Below are positions 38,301 to 50,346 of a stretch of 64,000 nt of DNA, piece by piece. This DNA is from Lanius collurio (lineage: Eukaryota > Chordata > Aves > Passeriformes > Laniidae). The stretch lies in NCBI GenBank assembly GCA_020086605.1, contig JACBWW010000017.1, forward strand, positions 21,721,573 to 21,785,572, read 5' to 3'. A program made the position numbers and the translations under genes. Numbering within the stretch: position 1 is the first letter of the stretch; each line of letters begins with the position of its first letter. The notes below the pieces were generated by a model that saw only the letters and a program-made list of their open reading frames with translations, had not been told where the DNA came from and did no database searches.

Positions 38301-40174
38301 AGCTGAATTCCACATATTAAGCACAGGCAACCATAAAAGCTAATTGATATAGATGCAGATGATTATAATGTGGCATTCACAATTAACCTTTAAAAATAGG
38401 GACCCCATAGTGAACCGGGGGAGGGGTCTACTGCTGAAAAAAAATGTGTATGAGCCTGAATCAGCCCAAGGAACTTGAGAAAATGTTTTCAGGAATACTG
38501 CAAAACCTAGGAAATGCACCAGCAGAAGGGTGACTATTTACTGAAAGGCAAGATTCAGACTCTTGCCTACTTTTCATGTCTTTAATCCCTCCAGGATATT
38601 CTAGAAGCAACAAAACTGATGGGTGTTTTGTATTACTTCTCTTCCACTTGATCAGTCACAGCTGTGTTGTTTTCTTTGGTCCCTTAATAGAGGCTTATTG
38701 CCAAATACATGTACTATGGGATGGCTGTTCCCAGTCAGGTTCTGAAACTCACAACCCTCTACTTCAGTAGCTAATTTACCGTCTGGTGCCTACAAATCAA
38801 GACCTTTCAATTGTAACTTTAACCTGCTAACATGATTTATGGAAGCACAACTTAGATTCAATTTAAGCAGCATCAGTCTGGGTCAGCCCTAGCTGAGTTT
38901 CTTCCTAAATGTTAACAAATCCAGCTAGAGAGTGAATTCATTCCTGTTTAAGGATTCTCCCACAGCACAGAAAGACCATTAAGTGACCACATGAGCATCG
39001 TTTCTTGCCTTTATTGATATGCACATAGTTCCAGTTTTACTTTATTAGTTCAGAAGTCTGAAGTTTCTTTAAACTTTGCTGTGATATGTTTGTGTTCAAA
39101 GCAGTCTCAGTATGCAACAGTCTTTCCAGATCCTTTCAAACCCTTGTAAGAGAAAAAGTCACCAGTACCTTCTTGCACATTGTGCTCCTTATGGAGAATA
39201 AACAGGCTTCATGACATCATCTGCTGGTCAACAAGTCACGGAGTTTAGTGAACTGAGACAAAAATTTACCTCTATAGTACAATTCCCTCACTTTTCAACA
39301 CATCATGTCTTGAAGTCAGCAGTTGAAGCCTCTTTGCTATTACATGAGAAAGGACATTATCTGATGAGACGGAGATACAGTTCCTTCAGGATGGATAAAA
39401 TAAAGTGCAAAGAACAAATGGGGAAGAGCCAGAACATGGAATGACAGACATCAACTTTGCTAACATTTTCCCTGATTTTCAGCTGCTTCAGTAATAGAGC
39501 CATGTAGGAATCCCTTAAAATGAGGTCCTGGCCTGTCTGCTCAAGTAATCTAGGAAACCAGGGTGGCTCCTCAGGCTTTGACTGTCTCGTGCAGAGTTCC
39601 TTCAGGTCCCTGCACTGGCCCTGCTGAAGGTGAGGGTTGGAGGTGCTGGGCCCTAGCAGCATCAGTCCAAGTACCGAGGGTCCACGATGATGAAGACTCT
39701 TCTGGGGATGCTTTTTTCATTCACTGTGTCACAAATCACCAGCATTAAAAACAGAAAACCTGAAGGAGAAAATAACTGTCTGTGCTCATCTAACTAGCCG
39801 GTTTCCCTGACCTCTGGCATGATCCCATCCTTGTCAGATTGACTCATAACCAGTCCTGCTCATCCAAGCCACAGCTGCGTCAAGGCACAGTGAGAGCCAA
39901 TCAATCCCACTAACTCCATCTCTGTTTCATGACAGTTTAATCACTGAAGACTCTCTTTGTTGAAATATTTTCCCTTGGGGTTTTGGATAGCAGAATTATG
40001 TCAAGGCAGAACAGAACCAAGAAGTGAAAAAGGCACTCACTCCCATCCAAATCCTTTGGAGTTGATACAAAAACACCTCTTCTGTGGTGTTTGCAGCAAG
40101 CATGCATACGTGTCATTAGCCCTTAACCTCATCCAGTCATAGCTCACAATTCAGCTGAAATAGCTGCATTTTAC
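32303..40174. other. Long non-coding stretch (probable intron)
   Basis: No firm feature. An A/C-rich low-complexity run lies at 33582-33632. A minus-strand segment at 35675-35737 is open for 21 codons (phase 0 to 0) and ends in CCA/GTAAGG, but its acceptor requires skipping a better AG, so I do not call it. 36610-36900 is moderately GC-rich without CpG density. A plus-strand segment near 39590-39625 has fine splice signals but only 35 bp. Confidence 0.4.
33582..33632. repeat. A/C-rich low-complexity run
   Basis: Runs of 7-8 adenines alternate with CCCC and CCACC words. Confidence 0.75.
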
Positions 40175-40257
40175 CTTCTTCATTTTATTGACGTCATTTA
40201 TGATGTAAGTTGGAGGATACAGCCTAGAAAGATAATCAGTGTCATCGTACATGTCAT
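40175..40257 (-). CDS. Candidate coding exon, gene unrecognised
   Basis: On the minus strand a strong acceptor (TTACCTTTACTTCACTTCAG) precedes 83 bp, which end AAGAAG followed by GTAAAA. Two bases complete a split codon. Then 27 codons are open, beginning DMYDDTDYLSRLY and ending NDVNKMKK, so the exon runs from phase 1 to phase 0. The residue mix (acidic start, basic end, tyrosines and prolines between) is protein-like. Two upstream partners fit its phase: 53047-53141, and the short exon at 41125-41163 that carries a start codon. I could not name the protein. It is among the better exon candidates here, but unproven. Confidence 0.45.
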
Positions 40258-41124
40258 CTGAAGTGAAGTAAAGGTAACAGTCTGTGTGAACTGATGGCAA
40301 ATATATTATTCCCTGGGCCATATTCACTCTGGTGAAAATCAGGAATTACTACTGAGGTATTCAGAGTTAAATTGCTCTGTAACCAGGCTGAGTAGGAACA
40401 GGGTCAGAGGAACAATTTCTATTCTGTTGGTGCCTTTTTCGGGTTATAATTCTGTGTACATACTGTCATATTTTCCTCTTCATCATATTTTTATACCATT
40501 TGATAGTGTACGACTGATGTGGCTCCAGTTGCTCCATTGAGATTCACATAAAAAACCAAAATGATGAGATAATAGAATCGAGTTCAGAACACTGCTAATG
40601 TGGGACCTGAGTGTTTTCACCCTTAACTGAAAGAAGCATCCAGAGATGCTTATTCACAATTCACAGTTTTGTTAAAAGTAGCTAATCAAACCAATATTAT
40701 CAATCTGTACAAAAAATCTATCCTGTACATAATTAACACTACTGTAAGGAAAACACTTTTTTCAGTGGTGTTACATAAATTATAGGTCGTTGTGCCCACC
40801 AAAGTTATTTTAGCAGAGCGATGTTGTTAACACTGGAACTAAGCCATGTTTTCATAGTCAAATGATAGGCCTTTTCTAAGGTCGTGCCCACGCAGTACAA
40901 AGCCCACTAAGTGCTTCTTTGTAAAGGCTAAATGGAATTCACACTTCTACAGGCAATCATTTTATTATGATCATATGAGTATTCACAATGTAATTTTTAA
41001 AATCTTGTAAATAACGCAGGCCAGTATCTAAGGCAGTCATTATGTGTCAAATTGAAAGGCTTGTGATTTCTGGCTTTCACTCACGACATATAACATACCA
41101 TACAAGAAAATTAACCTTTGTTAC

Positions 41125-41163
41125 CTTTCTCTGGCCTTTCAATCATGTTTCTGGCTTACAGCT
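41125..41163 (-). CDS. Candidate first coding exon with start codon
   Basis: The minus strand has a very strong acceptor (GGATTTTTCTTTTCTGCAG) followed by 39 bp and an AAAG/GTAACA donor. All three frames contain stops at first, but an ATG at 41146-41144 with A at -3 opens MIERPEK and leaves one base (phase 1), which joins in frame to 40175-40257 through a GAT codon. An in-frame TAA lies 9 bp before the ATG. This would make it the translation start of one transcript, with 5' untranslated exons upstream. It may instead be a chance signal if 53047-53141 is the true upstream exon. Confidence 0.3.
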
Positions 41164-41814
41164 CTGCAGAAAAGAAAAATCCACTTAAACATAATAGAAA
41201 TCAAGGCATCACCTTTTCATAGTGAGAACTACAAACTCTCACATAACATTATGCACTATATAAGTGGTGTGGAACCTTTAAAGAAGGGACAGCAAAATGT
41301 CAGTGTCTGAATTGAGGATACTGCTCATACTTCACTGTATGTTTGGTTTTTAGCACCTGTCTTAGATATATCTAGACCAAAGCTTGGTCACTTTCATTAT
41401 CCACAACAAGTGGATATTAACCCAATTAATAGATGACCCATGAAAATGTGTTTTTAGGTAATACTAGGCAGGGTCTCTGCTCTACCCCTCAGCTTCTAGC
41501 CAACATCAGGCTGAGTGAATCAACCCTGTCACACGGTGGCAAAGAAGTCTGAATTCATTTTGGGTGTCTGAAGAATGTTCCTCTTGGGGGGAGAACAGCT
41601 TGCTGGGCATCTGCAGGCTACAAAGCACTAGTCCAGCTTCAGGTTCAACAATGCACATAGGTTTGGCTACTGCATATCAAGGAAAGTGAGGACCTCTCAG
41701 AGACATCCCAGAGGCAAACAAACCAGAGTGTCCTTTGAGGAGGAACTGAAGAAATGCCGAGAGTTGGGCTAGGGACTCCAAAAGAGAACCACCATCAAGT
41801 ATATAAAAGGGCTT

Positions 41815-41868
41815 TGTGACTTTCTGAAAGCATTTTTATGGTCAGGGTTTGCTTCTACTTATAAAATT
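41815..41868 (+). repeat. Inverted repeat A, left arm (54 bp)
   Basis: Starts TGTGACTTTCTGAAAGC and ends CTACTTATAAAATT. It is the exact reverse complement of 43011-43064, with no mismatch over 54 bp. The similarity stops abruptly on both sides. The outer flanks share no target-site duplication. Confidence 0.95.
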
Positions 41869-43010
41869 TCTATGGTGTCAAGAAGCACCAACATATTTTA
41901 ATTGTTGCCAGAATGACTCAGTCTAAGCATTTTAAGAAAAATCTTTCTAACACTGCAGATAGTGGAACGCTCAGGTTTGTTGGCTGGCAAAGCAGTGAAG
42001 CACCTGCTGCTATAAATCATATGGACCAGTTGAACAAATATGTTTCAAGGACAGCCTGGAAAGGTTGTGTTGGTCTTCTAAGCCCCTTCCAGCCTTTCCT
42101 TTTGATTAGCTTGGATGTGGATCTTATCCATGGGGGTTTACTTGATGAAGAGGCTTTGCAGGACAGCTTCTCAAACTATCCTGGGAAAGCAGATCCAACA
42201 AATAGGCAGCAGGGTTATTCCCAATATGTCTAACAGGGAGGAAAAGCAGCTCCGAAGGACAGGAGCCTTGTACTTCAGATGGGACCCTGGATTGGTTCAT
42301 TCTTCAGGTTTAGCCCATCACTGGAACTAAAAGCCAGCTTTTTTAAGGACTTTCATGGTACCACAAATGAGAAAAAAACCCCTTTGCTTTCCTTTTATTT
42401 TTGAACACTGTAATTCATTAATCCTGCTACCACAGTCCACTGGCTCAAATCACATTGCTTATAACAGTGCCATCTTCACATGAAAATTTTTATTATTTTG
42501 TTAAAATAGCATGATAGCAATCATGCTTGTTTGTATCAGTGCATGCCAGGGAAAGTGGGGAGACATAATTTGTAGTGTCTCCATTACTGTTTTTGCAAAT
42601 CTCATGTTTCATGGCTGGGAAATACAGAATTTATACACATAAGTGGCAATGAACCATAACTAAAAGATGAAAACATAGGTCCAGAGCCCCTGGCACCATG
42701 CATTAAGGGTCAATAGTACATTAAATCTGACCCAGGAAGGGAAAGGTGGGGCCTGCCTTCTCAAAAGGGCTTACCATTTTAATAGAATCTCACCACCTAA
42801 AAGGGATCTTCACAGCTAAACATGCCATTTTTCATTTTTCTGCACAGACAGATCAAGGGAAGGCCGCAAGTCCATGAGTCATAAATACTTCTTAATCTCA
42901 TTTTCTTTGGGAAGTGCTAAGATCTGGTCTCCTTTACTTTGCCTTTTTTTTATTCATTTTTAAACCCAAAGCATCAGTTCTTTATAAATAGGAAAAGTTG
43001 CTTTGAAGTT

Positions 43011-43064
43011 AATTTTATAAGTAGAAGCAAACCCTGACCATAAAAATGCTTTCAGAAAGTCACA
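43011..43064 (-). repeat. Inverted repeat A, right arm (54 bp)
   Basis: Exact reverse complement of 41815-41868. The arms are 1142 bp apart. A transcript crossing both could fold into a 54-bp perfect duplex. Confidence 0.95.
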
Positions 43065-43707
43065 GCACTGTCAGGAGATTGAGTTGGGCTGACATTTCCT
43101 AATATTGGGGATGAGGCAAATTCCTTTCACCTTTATGCGAGATATTAAACTTACTCAGGTTTTATGAGTTAAAAATTGTATCATACAAATTAAAATTTGG
43201 AAGGACTCTTTTTCCTTTGTTGTTATCAGCATTCCTACACCTAAATTCTCCAAGGGTGCCTCTGAACTTGCATTCACCATGAGTATGGCTTTGCATTTGT
43301 GGTGTTACAGCTTGGACATCACACAGATGGTTTTATCACTACATCTTGTATCTCATTCCCAAGTGATTACGTGACCACCAGATCCATTACCATCTGAGCT
43401 GTGTTTTCCCACTAACCTCCCTTTTGTTGTGCTCTCCTTGCAGCAGCGACCTCCAGAAGCATTTTTGTTGTGCCAGAGCAATAACAGCATCTCTGCCCCA
43501 ACACCACCAGCAGGAGAGCTGTGTGCAACCAGGAGCTGTTTGGTTTCCTGAAGGAAAAAAGAACACTTCCAGTAAAAAGAAAGCTGAAGGCAAAACCAGG
43601 CAGAGGGGGATGTGTGAGCCCTAGCAGCAGGCATGCTCTGGCCCTGGAGGAGGAGCAGGTGAGAAAAGCAAATGGGCCCTTGCTGTCTGCATGATGCTAC
43701 ACAAACC

Positions 43708-43762
43708 ATGGATGATATACCCTTCAAAATTGACAAAGATAGCATGCAGAGGCGGAGCAATG
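43708..43762 (+). CDS. Candidate first coding exon on plus strand
   Basis: An ATG in ideal context (ACCATGG) opens 18 codons beginning MDDIPFKIDKDS and ending MQRRSN. One base is left over before a strong donor, ATG/GTAAGC, so it ends in phase 1. The frame is open upstream to another ATG at about 43669, so the true start is uncertain. No promoter elements or CpG island are near. It could belong with the plus-strand candidates at 48884 and 57138, although phases do not connect directly. I do not recognise the peptide. Confidence 0.3.
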
Positions 43763-46700
43763 GTAAGCTTTTTGGTACAGAAAGTTAAAAATATGCTATA
43801 AAAATATTTTACACATGCAAACACTTATGCAGTATTATCCAAAAGGGCCAGTTTACGGCTGGTATATCTAGTCCTATCACAGCTAGCATTTGTGTGGCTG
43901 GATAGGTGTATATATGATATTACAGTCCAAAAGGGAGTTATTTGCACAAGTATTGATGTCTTTTCATTACAGGTTACAAATGCCCTTGCAGAATCAGACA
44001 CCCAAAATCACTCATAGCTGCTTCTATGAGGCTCAATCAGTATTGTTTATTCTTATCTAATTTTTTACTTTAAAAATTTACACTGTCTTCTTCATTATGT
44101 GTTTTTCACCGTTTCAATTTCCATTTTTTTGGGGACATCCTTAATGGATCAGCTGAGATACTACCAAAATTAAACTGAGTCATGTTTCTTAGCACAGTTG
44201 ATAAAAAAACCCCGTTTAATCTTACATGGCACACCTTAGAACCTAAATGAGCAGTCTCAAACACTGATCTTTACCTTGATAAAGTACAAGTTTTAAAAAC
44301 AGTAATTTAACACAGTTACGATGCAAACACCTTTCTTAAACCTCCACAATTTTCTGGCATTTCACTGAGTTCACTGAATGCACATAAAGTGCTTGCAGCC
44401 AAATCAGCAGCATGCCAGAAGTGAAGCATGTCCAGTCCTATCTGATCCAAGTCCCCTGTCCACCTTTCCTTGGGAGTACCAGTCTGAAAGTATTTGTCTA
44501 AAACTCTCACTTCTGCCTTCAAGTCACATTTTCCAACCAACCTGACACAGTGGAGAGAAGAGTGGGTTTCTGACCCAGTTTCCTTTCCCTTATAAAGAAA
44601 AAACTTCTCAATGCTCTCTTAAATAATGCTCATAAGCTTCCAAAGATTATGTTCACATTTTGCCACCTAACAAGTGGCTGTTAAAAAACAATGTTATCCA
44701 CACACCCCATTCCCCCACGGCTCCCCACTTGCATCTGTTGGCTGGATGCACCCATGCCCACCCGCAGCCACACCACAACCTCTTCTCCAAAAGCATGGTC
44801 CAGAATATTTATCCCTAAATGTGTAATTTATAGAAAGCTTTTAGATTCCTCATCAGGTTCCCAGAAGGTTGAAAGGATATTTGGCTTTATAGGAGGGATG
44901 AGGTGAAAAAGGACATCCAAAATAGCTCAGACCATAGGAGACAGGGAAGATCTTGGCATGATCCCAATTTAAAGGGTCTCTCACAGGGATAGACCTTCCT
45001 CCTGAGTCTGTCTAGGTGCTCTAGCAATGATGCAATCAAAAAAGCATCCCAATTTAAATTCAAACAGTGAGTTAGAGTATCAGGACATGGCAAGGTGAGG
45101 GGATTGACGCCTACTTTGGAGTGAGACACGCCACATGGTGTGTCTGTGTTCCCATGGAGAAGGGCTGTGGTTTCTGAAGCTTTAGGTGGGCACTCAGACA
45201 CAGTATGACTTGCTCTAGGAAAGACTTCGATGTGTTGTAATTTGATTGCCTTCAGCATGGAAATCCTTGTTATGGTGGTTCTGTATTTTCATTTGAAGGT
45301 GCATTAAACCATTTTATTTTTAAGATCTATCAGATAAATGGTAAAACAAACCTTTGAGTGAGCTGGTAATACATGCTTTAGGTTACTTTATCTCTGGGAA
45401 TGGGCCAAAGTGGTTTCTGTCTGTGTGCGTGTGCCTCTGTAATTAGCCCGCAAATTCAGACTCAGATAAAAATAACTAGGCAATGAATGTAAATAATCAG
45501 GGCCATGATACACATCACTCCCAGAACGTGATTCCCATGCACTGAGAACACACAGGGACTGTAAAAATTAGAGAAATCTCAACTTTCATGTCAATCCCTG
45601 GAAAATGCTCTGGGGGTACATAGATATTCCCTCACTTTAGTACCTTTCTGAAAAGGGAAACAAAGCAGAAAAGCTAGACCAATTCCCATGCAGGGGGAAG
45701 TGCCTAGGACACTAAAGCCAGTGGTAGAGTCTAGGCAGATGTTGAGAAGGGAGACCATGGGTTGCAGAGGTTGCAGGTTTGGAAGCAGCTTGCTGCCATG
45801 GGGGACACACCCAGCAGGGCATGTGACAGCTTGCACCTCCAGCCAAGAGCTCAAGAAAAGCCAAGCTCAGGTCAGCTGACAGAGAAAACTTTTATATCCC
45901 ACCTTTCTGGACTGCATAGCTGAGAGTCTGGGCATACTCAGACATTTGACCACCCCTCCCAAGCACTTTAGGGACACCTTTGCCCCATGGGCAGCCTCAT
46001 GGCTTGCATCTCAGATATCAGATAGTGCCTACAACATTTGGACATTCCTTCTTGCAACCAGGCAGTCTTGTGCATGCAGAGCAGCCTCCAGGAACCTCCA
46101 CCCAACAATTTTTTTTTCCTTCCCTGCAACGTGGCATGGCTGTGGCCAGAGATGTCTCCACTGACATGCTGATAGAAATCTTGTGGAAACAAGTCTTCAG
46201 CCATCCTGCTCTTTTTGTCACCTCACAGGAGCCAAGACACTGTGGCAGTGCAGACTCCTGTTGCCACCAGTAGCCCCTGCTGCTGCCACTGGAGTTAGGA
46301 ATGCCACTGGCATTAGTAATGATGGAAAAATTCAAGAGCAAACTCTGGAGGGCAGTCTCCCAAGATACTTTCTACAGATACTTTCCCAGAATGAGGTCAG
46401 AGGAGCTGTAAGCAGCCACTGTTGGCACACCTGGGCAATGTCATATGCTGTAGGGAGATGCAAGGGAATGGAAATACATGGAAACATGTTGCTATCAGAA
46501 AGAACTATAGTGGTAAAATTTAATAGTGTGATTTGTGAAGCTGACAACACCCACCATAAGTCACAAAATAAAATAGAAATGTGTGGGAACTGTTAAGTTT
46601 TATCACAAAGAAGGACAAACATCATAGAAATTCCAAACATCTTTTTACTGTTTCTTGCCTTGTCTCTTCTCCAAAGAGTAGTCTGGAACCCACCAGGGAA

Positions 46701-47223
46701 AGAATACTTTATCTTCCCTCGCTGATTTTCACTCCACTATTTTTTTCCTCTTCTCCTGGTTTTGCCCAAGGAGGTAACATTTCTTTTTGAATGCCAAGAG
46801 GAAAGGCACAAACACTTTCAAGACAGATTAATACAGTAAGAGGTAGGAGACAGGGAATTATAAAACCCGGTGCCTTATCCCACAATGGAGAGCCCACAAT
46901 GGTGATATAGGCTCCGGTGAGAGTGTGAGAGCTCTATGTTTCCTTCACTTTGACACTGTCCAGCTCATGGTACAGGTTCATTTCCCTCTTATGGGAAGAT
47001 AGGCTGAGTCCCAGACCATGTGGGTGAATCCCAGACCGACCTGGTTTTCCACTTATCTTGTGTCTCTACAGCAGACTGATTGCTGACATCAGGAACGTCA
47101 GAGAACTCACAGCAGAGCAGGGCTGCTCTGCTGACTGGAGGAAGTGCCAAGCACAGAGAGGCTGGCCTAGGCTTTTCAAGTCAAACTTCTCCATTACCTC
47201 CTGTGGGTCACAGCCCATGTCAC
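43763..47223. other. Non-coding stretch
   Basis: Only short frames and no named repeat. A strong plus-strand acceptor ends near 47070, with about 70 open codons after it (frame RLIADIRNVREL...), but no donor follows and the frame runs into the inverted-repeat arm before a stop. I see nothing else. Confidence 0.4.
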
Positions 47224-47372
47224 ACTGTTGCTTGGAAGACATTGTGCAAGGGGATAAAACCCCAAATAAGACTATCTGACCAGTTAGGCTTTAGCTGGCT
47301 TGGTCCCCAGCTCCCACATGAGGTTCCTTTTTGATGCTTCATATTTGGTTCTGTGGCTGTGAGGTCATCAGG
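47224..47372 (+). repeat. Inverted repeat B, left arm (149 bp)
   Basis: Starts ACTGTTGCTTGGAAGAC and ends GGCTGTGAGGTCATCAGG. Aligned by eye against the reverse complement of 50198-50346, 143 of 149 positions match with no insertion or deletion. The similarity ends sharply on both sides. No target-site duplication or transposon-type terminus is visible. Confidence 0.95.
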
Positions 47373-48883
47373 ATAGCAGGGTACAGCAGATCTTGTGGGA
47401 GAATTGACTGTGTGTGACCTATGGGCTATTCAAGAGTAGCTTCAGCCCCAGAGAGTGGATGGGAATAGTGCAGAAATCCTTTTGCATCATTTGGCCTGTG
47501 ACAGCCTGACTGTATATCACTTTCCTGTAGGAGAAGAATAAATAGATGGGTCTACTCAAAAACGTCCCAGAATTTTGAAAGACATTTAGTTCTGGGCTCT
47601 AAAACACAATCCACTTAATCAGCCATTTTCTACTGCAATGACACGGGGTCAGTCTGGTAGTTCTTGAGGTTAACACTTAGCTGTAGTTTTGCTTGGAATG
47701 TGAACATCACTAATAATAGAATGGACCTCCCCAGCTATCCCCAGCTAATTTATGAAAGGGAGAAAATTACTTGTTTTTCCCTCCCTCTGAGCTCCTGGAC
47801 TGAAGGGGAAGGCAGGTTGTCAAAAAGAAATCAGTTTTTTCCCTCCTTTTCTTCCTGCCATCTCAAATATTCTCACTCCCCGGTGCCAACAGCATGCCAC
47901 ACCATGGCATGCTTCAGGAAGGAGACATTTTGAAGCAGCCACTGCACTTCCCACTGCTCAGCTATGTATACCTTCCTTTATGAGGTGCAATATGGGATGT
48001 GGATTTGTGTCGTGACACAAACATGTTGAAGGTTTCCATATGTATTTAACACTCACCATGCACTTACCACTAACTCAGAGGAGTAGGGAATGGAGCAATT
48101 TGATTCTCAGTATGACCAGCACTACCAGGCAATGGTGGAGCACTTCTGATCACTTGTTTGCAGAGCCTTGCACAGTGTTCAGGGCCCCAGGCAGGGCTGT
48201 GGAGCAGTGACTCCCTGTGTGTAGGGTGATGGGATGTGCTGCATCTGTGGTGTTGGGTCCTCTGTACCCAGGCTCACAGACATGGTGCACCAGGTCTGTG
48301 TGACAGCAGGGCACAGGAGCTGCTGGCCAGAAAGGTTCTCTTATGAGTGGGTGCCTGAGCAGCACCCCCTGGGCTCACACCTCAACACATCACTGAGTGC
48401 CCATGAGAAAGCAGCTTGCTGCCTTCTCCCACTATCAACCGTTCTTCTGCCATGCAACTTAGTAATGCTCACTAAACCAAGGCTTCAGCATGGCTGTTTA
48501 TGGACACATATGTTTTATCTCAGGTTCTTAGGTTATTACTTGTGTCACCAGCTTTGCTGTCTGTAGATTGTTCAAGAAGCTTTATTGATGGTGCCATCTG
48601 AATAATTGTTATTTGACCATTTTAAAGGCTAAATATGACCAAGACTTAATATCAGAATGATGATAGGGATATGTTATTGTTCAGTGCATTGTAATTTAAG
48701 TAACAAGATTTGATCTACTCATCTTTTGAGTGCTTTTGAAATAGAAATATTGACAGAAAGCTAACTATTCTCAAATGCCACAAGTTTACCCAAAATATCT
48801 ATGTACAGTTTACATATAATTTCACAGTCAGCTGCAAGCTGACTCCAAATCAATTATCTGATTTTTTTTCCACTTGTTTGCAG
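47373..48883. other. Left part of the inverted-repeat B spacer
   Basis: No gene or named repeat recognised. Open frames are short. Confidence 0.4.
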
Positions 48884-48946
48884 ATGCCATATGAACTAGT
48901 GGCAAAAGGAGACAAGGATGTATTAATAATATTTTACAAGTCCCTG
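48884..48946 (+). CDS. Candidate internal coding exon on plus strand
   Basis: A textbook acceptor (TTTTTTTTCCACTTGTTTGCAG) precedes 63 bp with one open frame of 21 codons, phase 0 to 0, beginning MPYELVAKGDKDV and ending IIFYKSL. A CTG/GTGAGA donor follows. The other two frames have stops. The peptide alternates charged and hydrophobic residues as in a beta-strand. The exon lies between the arms of inverted repeat B, so if that segment was inverted, the exon was once on the minus strand. Its phase does not match 53047-53141 or 40175-40257 directly. Gene not recognised. Confidence 0.35.
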
Positions 48947-50197
48947 GTGAGAATTTATCTCAAATGCTGTGTACCACTTTGATGTTCCCCTCTCATGAAG
49001 GAACTTGAGTTGGTGCCCACAATCAAGCAGAGTTAGAATCAGTGACCTTGGAATTACCTTTCCAGTCCTGTTGTCCTGTGTGCCAACTGGCATATGAAAA
49101 TGAGCTGAACTGATTTATTTTTCACAACTACTTGAATAATTGCAAAAGCCCAACCTCACTTCAAAGCATATGCTAGATTTAGCTGCAACTGTAGGACATC
49201 TCATTTGGGTTAAAATTACTGACTGGGATGCAGACAAGGACACAGCTGTGTTTCTGGCATCTGACACATTGGCATTCAAGAATGCATTGCACTTGTGTCT
49301 TGGTGAGGTGATTTCTCAGCTCCACTGAATCATGGGTAGTTTTACCACTAGTTTTTATGCAAGATCATCACTTCTAGAATTAGTTGAAATCAGTGCTATT
49401 ATCTGTGTTTGCAATGACATTGCTGAGATGAGAATCTGGTCCTTGTTTTCCTTTTTGGTGAACTAATATATTTAGAAGCAGAATCTTAAATTCTTCTAAA
49501 AGTTTGTAAAACTCACGTCTCCAAGCCCTTCCGCAGCACCAAATTCTCTGTTTAGCATCCCAGCTCTGCTGATGAGGATTTCACTTCCTAGCCTTCTGCC
49601 TGAGATTTTTTTCCCGTTCAGGATGGAGTGCATGGAGCAACCCAGGGTGGAGCAAACTGTCTTGTGCTGTCTGATCCGCAGTAACCTCCATCTCTGAATA
49701 TCAAAGGTACTGGCTCCTGTCAGTATGCTGAGAGAGGCAGCAGTTTTTGCAAAGCAGCTAATGAGAGGCAGCTTGCCAAGAGGGATGCAAGGCATGGAAG
49801 ACACAGGCTCCCAAGGACGCCAGAAGCACAGGACCCAAAATGTAATTGCTTATGTCTGTGTCTGGCCTTGCTGGTTTTACTTTAACAAGGGCTCTTGCAC
49901 ACAAGGTGTGTTTGTAGCATATAACCCTAAGCATCTCACCTAGTGACTAATGTATGGTACCAGCCACCATGGTCATTTTGGCAATGTCTCCCCAGAGCAC
50001 CTATGGCAGGCTGCTGCTGCCAGGGAGCCTTCCCTCCTCGGGCACTGTGCAGCAGAGCCTGCCTGCCTCGCTTCACCCCCTGCACTGCGTGCCTTGGGTT
50101 GCGCTGTGCACATACCCATGCACACACACATCCCTTCTCCCCTTTCACCTCCTCCCCTCGGGTCCAAATTTATCCATGAGTCACTGAGGGAAGTGCA
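48947..50197. other. Right part of the inverted-repeat B spacer
   Basis: Includes a C-rich, weakly CA-repetitive stretch at about 50040-50165. Its composition leaves several frames open on both strands. No gene or named repeat recognised. Confidence 0.4.
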
Positions 50198-50346
50198 CCT
50201 GATGACCTCACAGCCACAGAACCAAACATGAAGCATCGAAAAGGAACCTCATGTGGGAGTTGGGGACCAAGCCAGCTAAAGCCTAACTGGTCAGATACTC
50301 TTATCTGGGGTTTTATCCACTTGCACAATGTCTTCCAAGCAACAGT
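50198..50346 (-). repeat. Inverted repeat B, right arm (149 bp)
   Basis: Reverse complement of 47224-47372, about 96 percent identical by eye, arms 2825 bp apart. The equal arm length without indels argues for one duplication event and not two independent transposon insertions. Confidence 0.95.

Larger units (their letters stand above)
41164..43707. other. Non-coding stretch containing inverted-repeat pair A
   Basis: Holds the two 54-bp arms listed separately. The 106-codon plus-strand frame at 41913-42233 lies between the arms and has no convincing protein features. Around 41740-41840 there is a faint CR1-like resemblance that I do not call. Confidence 0.45.

Noticed and set aside
41740..41840. 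CR1-like resemblance next to inverted repeat A
   Set aside because: Scattered word matches only, with no diagnostic block intact.
41815..43064. Inverted repeat A as a mariner-type DNA transposon
   Set aside because: No TA or other target-site duplication, no recognisable terminal motif and no transposase-like frame inside.
43440..43550. Plus-strand acceptor CTCTCCTTGCAG followed by 35 open codons
   Set aside because: No donor before the stop, and several frames are open on both strands.
49024..49092. MIR-like tail resemblance (AGCAGAGTTAGAATCAGTGACC)
   Set aside because: Similarity too short and interrupted to support a call.
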